Of a DNA stretch of 59,648 bases, positions 52,198 to 59,648 are shown one piece after another. Origin of the DNA: CAYSCX01 sp964429575 (GTDB lineage: Bacteria > Desulfobacterota > Binatia > Binatales > Binataceae). Within the stretch, counting starts at the first letter, position 1, and each line of letters starts with the position of its first letter. The position numbers and the translations under genes are program-made. The stretch covers positions 1-59,648 of the forward strand of contig CAYSCX010000015.1 in NCBI GenBank assembly GCA_964429575.1, given 5' to 3'. Under the pieces are notes generated by a model. It was not told the origin of the DNA, searched no databases, and saw only the letters and a list, made by a program, of their open reading frames with translations.

Positions 52198-53270
52198 GCA
52201 AAGGCAACAACAGCAGAGGCGTCGTCCCTACCCGCGCCGTGCAATGTCCCGTCCCGTTCCGGAAGAACGACGCGGTTCTGCTCGGTCACGGAAGCGGCGG
52301 CAAGCTCACCTCCGATCTCGTGCGCGAGGTCTTTCTTCCCGCCTTCTCCAATTCTGCCCTCGACCATCTAAGCGATAGTGCCGAGTTGCAGCTCGAAGGA
52401 AAACGGATTGTTTTCACCACGGATTCCTTTGTTGTGAGCCCATGGCGGTTTCCGGGCGGTAACTTGGGCGATATCGCGGTGAACGGGACGGTCAACGATC
52501 TGGCGGTCAGCGGCGCGTCCCCGGTAGCGCTGTCTGCGGCATTCATTCTGGAGGAGGGGTTCTCGATCGCCGATCTCCGCGCGATCGTTGAGTCGATGCG
52601 CGCGGCCGCGGCGCGCGCGGGAGTTCATATTGTCACGGCCGATACCAAGGTGGTCGAGCGCGGCAAGGGCGATGGTGTATTCATTACGACGAGCGGCGTT
52701 GGGCTGCTTCCCGAGGGAATGAACTTGGCGCCCGAGCGCATCAAGCCGGGTGACGCGATCATTGTAAGTGGCCCGCTCGGCGATCATGGTATCGCGGTAA
52801 TGTGCGCGCGTGAGGGACTGGAGTTCGAAACGACCGTCAGGTCCGACACAGCACCGTTGCATCAACTGGTCGCCACAATGCTCGCTACAGGCACAGAAAT
52901 CCGGTGCATGCGCGATGTCACACGCGGCGGTCTTGCTACCGTTCTGAATGAGATTGCGAAGGCGGCCAGCGTCCAAATGCTCCTGAGCGAACCTGACCTG
53001 CCAGTGCGCGACGCGGTTCGCGCGGCGTGCGAGATTCTAGGACTCGATCCGCTCTACGTCGCATGCGAGGGGAGGCTTGTCGCAATCGTTGATCAGCGTG
53101 GGACGCAATCGCTGCTCGCCGCGATGCGATCGCACCCGCTCGGCAGCGATGCGCTTCAAGTCGGGACGGTGGTTTGCCGCTCCGAGGCGCGTGTTCTGGT
53201 CCGGACCGCTTTTGGGACGACGCGCATGGTTGACGCGCTGCCGGGCGCGCTACTGCCGCGGATCTGCTGA
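52194..53270 (+). CDS. hypE: Hydrogenase maturation protein HypE
   Basis: A protein of 358 residues of the PurM/SelD fold: VLLGHGSGGKLTSDLVREV, then DSFVVSPWRFPGGNLGDIAV and RDVTRGGLATVLNEIA. It ends in PRIC, where the final Cys receives the carbamoyl group from HypF before dehydration to cyanide. The ATG at 52194 overlaps the hypD stop. It is the last gene of the hydrogenase unit; the next gene is convergent, and the 102-base gap shows no clear terminator. Confidence 0.94.
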   Translation: MSKGNNSRGVVPTRAVQCPVPFRKNDAVLLGHGSGGKLTSDLVREVFLPAFSNSALDHLSDSAELQLEGKRIVFTTDSFVVSPWRFPGGNLGDIAVNGTVNDLAVSGASPVALSAAFILEEGFSIADLRAIVESMRAAAARAGVHIVTADTKVVERGKGDGVFITTSGVGLLPEGMNLAPERIKPGDAIIVSGPLGDHGIAVMCAREGLEFETTVRSDTAPLHQLVATMLATGTEIRCMRDVTRGGLATVLNEIAKAASVQMLLSEPDLPVRDAVRAACEILGLDPLYVACEGRLVAIVDQRGTQSLLAAMRSHPLGSDALQVGTVVCRSEARVLVRTAFGTTRMVDALPGALLPRIC

Positions 53271-53372
53271 CCGGTTCGCAAACCTTACTTTCGTCGCAAC
53301 GCCAACCCAGGTTGTCACCTGATCGCAGTCCGCAACCGCAAGCGTGCAACGGGTGGCGCCCGCGTGCGCGCT

Positions 53373-54884
53373 TCAATACCCGTACCGCACGATCTCTGGA
53401 TGCGACTCCGCGTACGCCGACGCAAACTGCAGCTGCGCTTCGCTCTCCGCGTGAATCTCGAAAAGTGGTTCGCCCTTGCTCACGACGTCGCCGACGATTC
53501 TGAGCAGCCGAACGCCCGCCGAAACGTTGGCTGGCGCACCGGCGCGCTTGGCAACCCGAGCAATCTCCCAGCAATCGATGTCGCGGATTCGCCCGTCAAG
53601 CGGAGCCGCGACGCTGCGCCGGTATAACGCCTGTCCCGGGAAGACGCGCGCTCCCTGCGCCGCGACGATCTTTTCAAAAGTCGCCAGCGCCTCGCCCGAG
53701 TCGAGCGTTTGCTGCGCCGCGCGATAGCCGCCACTGGGCGCGACCGCACCGGTAACCTCGAGCAACCGCGCCGCCAGATAGAGCGACTTTTCGCGCAGGT
53801 CTGTAGGCGCGCCGGCGTCGCGTCTCAACACCGCGAGTACATCGAGCGCCTCGAGTCTCGGCCCGATGCCACGTCCAATCGGACCGCGCACCTCGGTGAT
53901 CGCAACCTCGAGTCTCAGTTCGATCGCGCGTGCGACGGATCGAAAGAGCGCGGCGAGCTTCTCGGCGTCCGCAAGGGTTCGAACCTTGGCGGTCGGGCCG
54001 ACTGGAACGTCGATGAGCACATGAGTCGCACCAACCGTCTTCTTCTTCGCGAGAATCGACGCGACCATCTGCGCTTCGGTATCGATCTCCATCGGGCGCT
54101 CGACCGTAATCAGGATGTCGTCGGCGGGAGCGAGTTCGAGCGCTCCACCCCACGCAATGCATCCACCGACTGCGTCGACCACCTCATGCAGGCGCCTTGG
54201 GGCGAGCGCCACCTCCGCAAAGGTCGCCATCGTATCGGCGGTGCCGGCCGGGCTGGTGATGGCGCGCGATGAAGTCTTTGGAATTTTGACGCCGAGCGAC
54301 GCCAAAATCGGTACCACGATCATCGTCGTCCGGTTGCCCGGTACTCCGCCGATACTGTGCTTGTCGGCCACCGGGCCAGGGCCGAACTTGAGCTGTTCGC
54401 CGGTGCCGATCATCGCGCGCGTGTAATCCGCCAGCTCCTCGGGGTCAAGCCCGCGCAGCGCGCATGCCAGCACGAACATCGAGAGCTCGATTCGCGAGTA
54501 GCGGTGCTGCACGACGTCGGCGAGGATTCGATCGAACGCGCCGCGGTCAAGCCGCTCGCCGCGCAACTTGGCGCGCACCATATCGACGCTGCGCGAAGGC
54601 GCCGCGAGTGTCGCGCTCACCTGCGCGCCCTGCGGCAGCGCCAGATCTTTGAACGCTTCGTTGGAGAGCCCGATTTCATCGGGCTTGAGCAACGCGTCGT
54701 TGCAGAAGTTCAACACGCCGGTGACCTCGCGCCGATCGCCGGTCGCGGGATCGACGCCGAAGACGTACGCGCGGTCGAGTGGATTGAAGCCGAGGTTCCC
54801 GGTCCGCACCGCGTCGCCATGAATCACGATGACGTGCTCCCTGAGCGTGTCGAGGGGTAAATGAACGAGGCGGAACATGTGCAA
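53373..54884 (-). CDS. AMP phosphorylase (thymidine phosphorylase family, archaeal-type)
   Basis: A protein of 503 residues with an extra N-terminal domain (about 85 residues) that classical thymidine phosphorylases lack and a GPVADKHSIGGVPGNRTTMI motif, where GGVPGN marks AMP phosphorylase. It also has TSSRAITSPAGTADTM. It phosphorolyses AMP (and CMP/UMP in archaea) to the base and ribose-1,5-bisphosphate. The start is TTG 54884 or ATG 54878. It lies nine bases after the MBL gene stop, so it is cotranscribed with it. No Rubisco or ribose-1,5-bisphosphate isomerase is in the window. Confidence 0.88.
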   Translation of the reverse strand: MHMFRLVHLPLDTLREHVIVIHGDAVRTGNLGFNPLDRAYVFGVDPATGDRREVTGVLNFCNDALLKPDEIGLSNEAFKDLALPQGAQVSATLAAPSRSVDMVRAKLRGERLDRGAFDRILADVVQHRYSRIELSMFVLACALRGLDPEELADYTRAMIGTGEQLKFGPGPVADKHSIGGVPGNRTTMIVVPILASLGVKIPKTSSRAITSPAGTADTMATFAEVALAPRRLHEVVDAVGGCIAWGGALELAPADDILITVERPMEIDTEAQMVASILAKKKTVGATHVLIDVPVGPTAKVRTLADAEKLAALFRSVARAIELRLEVAITEVRGPIGRGIGPRLEALDVLAVLRRDAGAPTDLREKSLYLAARLLEVTGAVAPSGGYRAAQQTLDSGEALATFEKIVAAQGARVFPGQALYRRSVAAPLDGRIRDIDCWEIARVAKRAGAPANVSAGVRLLRIVGDVVSKGEPLFEIHAESEAQLQFASAYAESHPEIVRYGY

Positions 54885-54893
54885 GAACCCGTA

Positions 54894-56303
54894 TTAGTCG
54901 AGCCGGACCGATTCGAGGTGCTGAGGCAGCGCCACGTTCCAGCCCAGCTCCTTCCTTATTCTAGCGCCTAGCGACTCCGCCGCGGCAGGGTCGCCGTGCA
55001 CGATGTAACAGACCTGCGGGCGCGCGGGCGCGCTGCGTAACCATCCGACAATCTCGCCCTGATCCGCATGCACCGAAAACGCCGGTACGTTCACAACCTC
55101 CGCGCGGACCGCCACGTAGCGCCCGAGCATCTTGACCGTCGGCGCACCATCGAGCAACAAGCGGCCGCGCGTACCCATCGCCTGGTAGCCGACCAGGATT
55201 ACCATGTTGCGCTCGTCGGGAAGCCGGTTCGCCAAATGATGCAGCACTCGACCGCCCGTCGCCATTCCCGACGCCGATATTATGATCATTGGTCCGCGCG
55301 CAGAGTTGAGCGCTATCGATTCGTCGACCGTCTTCACTTCCGTCACGCCGCCGGGGTCGAGGTCATCCGCAGTGACTCCCGGCTTCAGTTCCGCACTGCG
55401 CCGCTCGATAGCGTCTTTGTAGATTCGCAACGCTGCCAGCGCCATCGGACTGTCCACCTAGATCGGGAGGGCGGGAATCCGCTTGCCGCGAATTAACTGG
55501 CGGATAGTGAACAGGATAATTTCGGTGCGATCGACCGCAAACGATGGTATGACGATTACGCCGTCTCGCACTGCAGTGCGCACGATTGCGTCCTCGAATG
55601 TTTTGAGCGAAGCGACATCATCGTGGAGCCGGTCGCCGTAGGTGGATTCGACAAGGATTACATCAGCGGCGGGAGGCGCGGCAGGCGGTCGCAGAAGCGG
55701 ATGAGTGGGGCGTCCAAGGTCGCCGCTGAACAGCAGCCGGCGGATGCGCGCTCCGTCGATTTCGACCAGCAGCGACGATGCGCCAAGGATGTGACCCGCG
55801 AAACGGAAAGTCGCGTGCACTCCGCGCGCCGCTTCGAAGCGCCGCTCGTAGTCGCCAGCGGTGAATCGTTGCAACGCACGGTACGCGTCATCTTCGGTGT
55901 AGAGCGGCAGGGCGGGCGAATGTCGCGAGTAGCCCTTTCGGTTCGCGTAGTTTGCTTCTTCTTCCTGCAGGTGACCGCTGTCCGGCAGCAGTACGCGGCA
56001 AAGCGCGTGAGTGCCGGCAGTGGCGAATATTCGGCCTTTGAATCCGTCGCGATTGAGCGCAGGCAGGTATCCGGAGTGATCGAGATGCGCGTGCGACAGT
56101 ACCACTGAGTCAACGGAATCCGGTTCGACGGGAAACCTATCCCAGTTGCGCAGGCGCAGTTCCTTCAACCCCTGGAAGAGGCCGCAATCTACCAACGCAC
56201 GAGAATGAGGAGTCGTGATGAGAAACCGGCTTCCGGTGACGGTTCCCGCGGCGCCGAGAAACCGGAGCATCGGAACCGCGACGCGAGACTGGGATTTGCT
56301 CAT
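54894..56303 (-). pseudogene. MBL-fold/beta-CASP RNA-processing hydrolase interrupted by one in-frame amber codon
   Basis: Two pieces in the same frame, 56303-55458 and 55457-54894, make one protein of about 468 residues. Piece 1 has the metallo-beta-lactamase motif LSHAHLDHSGYLPAL, the AGHILGASS region and FSGDLGRP. Piece 2 has the rest of the beta-CASP part (MIIISASGMATGGRVLHHL) and the RNA-specificity domain with FSVHADQGEIVGWL. The break is a single TAG at 55460-55458 in ALPI*VDSPMA, where relatives have an aromatic residue before VDSPMA. No frameshift is seen. The cause could be a nonsense mutation, readthrough or sequencing error. ATG 56303 was chosen; the conserved region starts soon after. 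Confidence 0.8.
56054..56287. repeat. Direct repeat, copy 1 (234 bp), within the MBL gene
   Basis: This stretch of the MBL gene (bases for about residues 6-83) is identical as read to 57457-57690, in the same orientation. The edges are sharp on both sides. Between the copies lie a tRNA fragment and the BrnT/BrnA genes. Confidence 0.85.
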
Positions 56304-56402
56304 ACAAACATTCTGCGTTTCAGGCATGCGCGCGGGAAGATGGCCCAACGCCATACCCCGCGTCGCCGACGCGCTCGGCGTGTTTGATTGATACTCGAGA
56401 TC

Positions 56403-56449
56403 TGGCGCGCCCTGCGGGACTCGAACCGACGACCTGCTGATCGCGAAAT
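56403..56449 (-). other. tRNA 3'-half fragment (threonine-tRNA-like), probable integration scar
   Basis: On the minus strand this reads like the last 47 bases of a tRNA: an anticodon-stem remnant ATCAGCAGG, the T-arm GTCGG-TTCGAGT-CCCGC (one mismatch) and an acceptor 3' strand ending GCCA. The segment GATCAGCAGGTCGTCGGTTC resembles tRNA-Thr genes. The 5' half is absent. Such 3' ends are used as attachment sites by integrases, so this is probably a duplicated att half. The rest of the gap 56304-56668 shows nothing else. Confidence 0.45.
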
Positions 56450-56668
56450 GGGAACTGGCTGTGAGCGTTGAGTTCCAGTGGGATCGTGCGGGATTGGGTG
56501 AAACGAAGTGAAATGAGTCGAAGAATATTGAATCAGCTTCGAAGCGGGCTCAGCTGGGACTAGGTCGGATATCGCGGGATGGACGCAAGCCACGAAGCGC
56601 ACGGTCGCGTCCGGGTCACGCAACTTATTCGCGCCCGCCGCGACATCAGACCTTCCATTCCCTGCCTC

Positions 56669-56935
56669 CTACTCCTCAAGCTCCGCTTGCAGTCTCTCCG
56701 CAACGAACGTCTTGAGCAGCGACTGGTACGGCACGTCCCGTTTATTCGCGAGGAGCTTCAGCCGCTCAAGCATAGGCTTGGGTAGGCGCAGCGAAATGGT
56801 CTGAGACGAGGGCTTGAGCTTCGCGAGGGTCACGCGCTTGCCCTTGCTCCAATCCACGAAGTCGGTCGAGTCGTGAGTCGCCCAGAACTTCCGTTCGGCA
56901 TCTTCGCTCTTGAATCGCGGTGGCGACTTCTTCAT
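56669..56935 (-). CDS. brnA: BrnA/CopG-family antitoxin
   Basis: A protein of 88 residues. FWATHDSTDFVDWSKGKRV is the toxin-binding part typical of BrnA, and SSQTISLRLPKPMLERLKLL followed by LANKRDVPYQSLLKTF is the ribbon-helix-helix DNA-binding end. It would neutralise BrnT and repress the pair. The ATG overlaps the brnT stop by four bases, in the usual toxin-first order. Confidence 0.85.
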   Translation of the reverse strand: MKKSPPRFKSEDAERKFWATHDSTDFVDWSKGKRVTLAKLKPSSQTISLRLPKPMLERLKLLANKRDVPYQSLLKTFVAERLQAELEE

Positions 56936-57234
56936 GACGACCGATAGACCCTTCGTTCCGTGCGGCTCATGTCACGAGCCGAAATCACGCGAATGAGACG
57001 GCGGCGGATAGTGAACGCGACAAACAAGAGCCTTCCAGCATCGGTCTGCCCCAACGCATATAAGCGTTCTTCGTGCTCGGAATGCTCCTCGTCTTCGCCC
57101 ACAACGAGCGGCCGATTGAAGAAGAGCTCTTCGCATTCGCTCGGCGTGACTCGGTGCTTCTCCGAGATTTTCGCGGAGTTGCCAGCGTCCCACTGAAAGC
57201 CTTCACACTCCTCGAGTCTCTCCGCCCATCCCAT
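56932..57234 (-). CDS. brnT: BrnT-family toxin (RelE-like ribonuclease)
   Basis: A protein of 100 residues with the BrnT layout: FQWDAGNSAKISEKHRVTPSE at the start, then EELFFNRPLVVGED, ERLYALGQTDAGRLLFVAFT and IRVISARDMSRTERRVY. BrnT cleaves RNA and stops translation under stress. The pair lies between the two copies of a 234-bp duplication, so it looks like cargo of a small insertion. The start may be slightly internal, but the N-terminal WD.GN..K motif is complete. Confidence 0.85.
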   Translation of the reverse strand: MGWAERLEECEGFQWDAGNSAKISEKHRVTPSECEELFFNRPLVVGEDEEHSEHEERLYALGQTDAGRLLFVAFTIRRRLIRVISARDMSRTERRVYRSS

Positions 57235-57456
57235 CCAGAATCAACGTATATGGCTGGCACATACATGTGCAAGCGCCCCTGCGAGATCTGCCCGTCTCGA
57301 CTAGAAGCAGTCTCATAAATGGTTTTGTCGAGGTTGTGGTGGTATTTCGAGCCGTGGGCGGGTGGCCCGAGGTGGAGGTGGAAGTGGCGTGGAGCTCACG
57401 CCGGAGCAGTGGCAGGTGGCGCGGGGGCTGATTCCCGAAGCACCGCGGCGTGTCGA

Positions 57457-57690
57457 TGAGCGCAGGCAGGTATCCGGAGTGATCGAGATGCGCGTGCGAC
57501 AGTACCACTGAGTCAACGGAATCCGGTTCGACGGGAAACCTATCCCAGTTGCGCAGGCGCAGTTCCTTCAACCCCTGGAAGAGGCCGCAATCTACCAACG
57601 CACGAGAATGAGGAGTCGTGATGAGAAACCGGCTTCCGGTGACGGTTCCCGCGGCGCCGAGAAACCGGAGCATCGGAACCGCGACGCGAG
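57457..57690. repeat. Direct repeat, copy 2 (234 bp)
   Basis: Identical as read to 56054-56287, same orientation. Downstream of it (lower coordinates) the sequence no longer matches the MBL gene. Confidence 0.85.
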
Positions 57691-57706
57691 GTTGCGATCG
57701 TTTCAT
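57458..57706 (-). pseudogene. 5' fragment of the MBL/beta-CASP hydrolase gene
   Basis: Eighty-three residues from MKRSQPRVAVPMLRFLGAAG through LSHAHLDHSGYLPAL repeat the start of the MBL protein. The five residues before the shared part differ (MKRSQP instead of MSKSQS). After PAL the frame runs on to 57203 as unrelated sequence over brnT. Only the first metal-binding motif is present, so it cannot be active. It is either the original 5' end left behind by an insertion or a partial duplication. Confidence 0.75.
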
Positions 57707-58127
57707 GGGGTCTGCTCGCGCTCCAGTGTATGCGCGGGAAAGTGCCGCGTTACCACACCTCGCAACACCCCGGTACCGCAGCGCGTATCAGTGCCGGAGC
57801 GCGCAAGTCCATGTGCATGTTTGTTTGCTGCGCTGACCAGTCGACGATGACAAGCATAAAGCGATAGAAGAGAGCGTCGATCGACGGTGCAACGAATGTC
57901 GCGCGCCGAGGCCTAATCGAGCGGCACCGAGCTCGATTAGCGACTGAGATCAATCGGCTCCAACAGGGCTCGTCAGCGCGATAATCTCCGATCATCGGCA
58001 CGGAGACTGCGAGGCGGCTACTCTTGTGTGCAGTCGAGGTTCGAACTTTCCGTAACGATCGCTCCTGGAACGGCGTCAATGGGTGTTGAATGCACATAGT
58101 TCAACCGAGAGCGAAAGGCGAATCAAA
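57707..58127. other. Gene-free stretch
   Basis: Open frames here have no recognisable motif and improbable composition. I see no gene, RNA or repeat in it apart from a short partial dyad (gagcggcaccgagctcgatta around 57925). Confidence 0.4.
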
Positions 58128-58280
58128 ATGGGCGAATATCAAGGATACGAAATCAGAACGAATTCTGAAACCGGCAGGTGGGAGATCTTCTGGAAAGAGA
58201 AGAAACAGAATGGCGATTTTGCGAAAGAGGCGGATGCGGAGGAGTGGATCGACGACCAAATTCCACTACATCGATGGTGA
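58128..58280 (+). CDS. Small hypothetical protein
   Basis: A protein of 50 residues, MGEYQGYEIRTNSETGRWEI followed by FWKEKKQNGDFAKEAD and EWIDDQ. It is charged, with an aromatic strand pattern (YEIR..ETGRWEIFWK) like small beta-strand stress proteins, but no family is named. AAAGGCG precedes the ATG. Short length limits confidence. The gap 58281-58570 after it has no supported gene. Confidence 0.4.
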   Translation: MGEYQGYEIRTNSETGRWEIFWKEKKQNGDFAKEADAEEWIDDQIPLHRW

Positions 58281-58571
58281 GACCAAACCCGTGTGCCTAC
58301 TCAAAATTTGAAAGCGAGGAAAGCGCAAAACTTTTCGCATTGGTCGCCGTAGTGTCGCCCCGATGTTTCCGTTCCTATCTGCGGAGTCCTCGGCTCTGAC
58401 AGGTCGACTCCCTAGCCGGACTGATTTGGAACTGGAGGTCATTGCCCAACGCCGTCAGCTAAACATTCTTCATCGCCAGCGGCGTTGCCGTCCCCGTTTC
58501 TCGTCCATGGACGCCTGCTGCGGGTTTGGCGTAGCGCAGCATTTCATTTGTGAGCGACTTGGTCCCCGCTC

Positions 58572-58810
58572 GACCCTGACAATTCCCTGATGGGGCGAAA
58601 AGACTTCTGGTTCCGCTCCAGAATTGCCCTGTTCTCCCGAGTAGGGAATTTGGACGAAAAGCCAACGTCGATCATCCACTTTTCGGCGCACGCGCGCCCC
58701 AGAGCCAGCCCGAAAACCACGAAATTCCCTGTATTTTCCCTGTAGATCAGGGAATTCGAGCGCGAAGAGCAGTTCGAATCAGACTGCGTCATCTGCCACC
58801 GAGTCCGCTC
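58572..58810. repeat. Dispersed repeat copy C
   Basis: Contains GAAATTCCCTGTATTTTCCC followed by CAGGGAATTC, then GCAGTTCGAATCAGACTGCG and TCATCTGCCACCGAGTC, matching copy B almost base for base over 58715-58810. The preceding part has further AATTCCCTG and TAGGGAATT words. It is non-coding, with no transposase. Confidence 0.6.
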
Positions 58811-58936
58811 TCCGCCATGCAGCCTGTCTTGCGCGGCTCGACGCCGGATGCGGAGCGGAGTCGAAACGACGGGCGAAGATGTGCGGTGGGTGAAGGCCGC
58901 AACGGTCCGCTTCCGGCTCCACATAGCACCGGCTAC

Positions 58937-58990
58937 AGCCCGTCGAGACGTGCGAACAGCCCGTCGAGACGTGCGAACAGCCCGTCGCGA
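58937..58990. repeat. Short tandem repeat, 21-base unit
   Basis: Two perfect copies of agcccgtcgagacgtgcgaa plus c, followed by a partial third copy. They lie just after dispersed repeat copy C and before the lipoprotein gene. No coding role is seen. Confidence 0.7.
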
Positions 58991-59008
58991 TCGGCCAGAG
59001 GCGATTCT

Positions 59009-59368
59009 TCATAGGCCGACGTTTGTTCCGAAATTCGATGTACCTAGCTTGTGCTCTTCGAGCACGCCGTGCGGTGCGAATTTCAAGGAGAGGGTTTGCC
59101 CATTGGCGCGAATGTCCCTGAAAAATATACCCACAATTGGGACGAAGAGCAGCGGCGAAGGTGAGACTTTCGTGTAGATGTATGAAACATCGCGACGACC
59201 ATCGCTCGATACCGTGTCCATTGTCGGTGTTCCCATCTGGGCGCGCACTTCATCATAGGTTGTGACGCCCTGCCGCAGCGATTGAACTGCGGACTGATCG
59301 ATGGGGCGCCCCGCAGTCGCGCAGCCCGATAGCAGTACCGCCATCCAGATTACAGTCGGTATTTTCAT
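59009..59368 (-). CDS. Small outer-membrane-type lipoprotein (SmpA/OmlA-like)
   Basis: A protein of 119 residues starting MKIPTVIWMAVLLSGCATAG, a clear lipoprotein signal with the lipobox LSGC. The mature part has SLRQGVTTYDEVRAQMGTPT, the SmpA/OmlA pattern, then a strand-rich end (DVSYIYTKVSP; LSLKFAPHGVLEEH). SmpA/BamE-like domains bind or stabilise envelope assembly machines; the exact role is unknown. The ATG at 59368 was chosen because it places the signal at the N-terminus. The last 280 bases of the window after it show no gene I can support. Confidence 0.75.
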   Translation of the reverse strand: MKIPTVIWMAVLLSGCATAGRPIDQSAVQSLRQGVTTYDEVRAQMGTPTMDTVSSDGRRDVSYIYTKVSPSPLLFVPIVGIFFRDIRANGQTLSLKFAPHGVLEEHKLGTSNFGTNVGL

Positions 59369-59648
59369 GTCGTATTCTTCTCGTCGATGCGCCGCTTCTG
59401 CTCCCTCTCTGGCGTCTCCCCGGAGGGGGAGAAGATGAGGAAGGAAGCCAGTCTTCACGCAGGGCGGTTGAGAACGAACTCCGTGCCGTATTGCTGTTCG
59501 ACGCTTTTCTCAACACCCTGCTAGGTGAGCCCCTGTGCCGATACCGGCGAACGATCGACGACCGGCCCACGCGAGGTTCCCGCGGTTAGTTTCAGCGATC
59601 CGGGAATGCGCTGGAACGGATTCTGGAGATCCAATTCCCGGCCGTACT

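Noticed and set aside
57750..58097. Open frame of 115 codons on the minus strand
   Set aside because: No motif, no ribosome-binding site, and composition unlike neighbouring genes.
58937..58990. Possible small CRISPR-like array
   Set aside because: The units are directly adjacent with no spacers, so it is a simple tandem repeat.

Overview
The window is GC-rich bacterial chromosome with Gram-negative traits: lipoprotein signal peptides, a periplasm-oriented RHS toxin array, sigma-54 control and many GTG/TTG starts. The C-terminal motif of the protein at 17740-18237 and the mix of stress genes point to a soil or groundwater proteobacterium-like lineage (deltaproteobacterial or Binatota-like). 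That placement is a low-confidence inference. I see no rRNA gene, complete tRNA gene, CRISPR array or intact transposase.

Region 1 (1-12.85 kb, all + strand) is an array of eight displaced RHS tips. Each has a partial, highly similar RHS core ending in a DPxGL-type junction, then a unique C-terminal domain, then a small unrelated gene that is probably its immunity gene. No N-terminal RHS shell is present, so the parent rhs gene should lie left of the window. Three tips are recognisable: an HExxH metallopeptidase, a 3D-domain peptidoglycan hydrolase and a DUF4329 protein. Every immunity candidate is exported, lipidated or membrane-embedded, so the toxins probably act in the envelope. Two modules carry single-base frameshifts in the core.

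Region 2 (12.85-17.3 kb) is a junction zone. It holds an ADP-ribosyltransferase-like gene with a frameshifted zinc-ribbon gene, two copies of a dispersed repeat (one abutting a truncated universal stress gene), OsmC, a TetR regulator and two tandem SnoaL-like proteins.

Region 3 (17.3-43 kb) is a dense stress/dormancy island. It encodes two Hsp20s, five CBS proteins (one fused to a universal stress domain), two P-type ATPases, DUF2267, GYD, an HPF-cold-shock fusion, alpha-glucan phosphorylase, a sugar nucleotidyltransferase, an acetyl-CoA hydrolase/transferase-family protein, PEP synthase, a DksA-type protein, a hydrolase and a phosphoribosyltransferase. A sigma-54 enhancer-binding protein sits inside it. 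By eye I find eight -24/-12 elements with exact GG-N10-GC spacing, each correctly oriented upstream of one of these genes. I propose a sigma-54-driven regulon resembling in content the mycobacterial DosR dormancy regulon.

Region 4 (43-56.3 kb) is one tightly overlapping transcription unit for a group 3b [NiFe] hydrogenase and its maturation: hypA, hypB, hydB, hydG, hydD, hydA, a hycI-hypF fusion, hypC, hypD, hypE. Opposite it lie AMP phosphorylase and an MBL/beta-CASP RNA-processing hydrolase interrupted by one in-frame amber codon. Together regions 3 and 4 would let a cell without oxygen move electrons through H2, burn stored glucan, salvage nucleotides and park its ribosomes.

Region 5 (56.3-59.65 kb) is a scarred edge: a tRNA 3'-end fragment, a BrnT/BrnA toxin-antitoxin pair bracketed by a 234-bp direct duplication of the MBL gene's 5' end, a third dispersed repeat, a short tandem repeat and a small lipoprotein gene.
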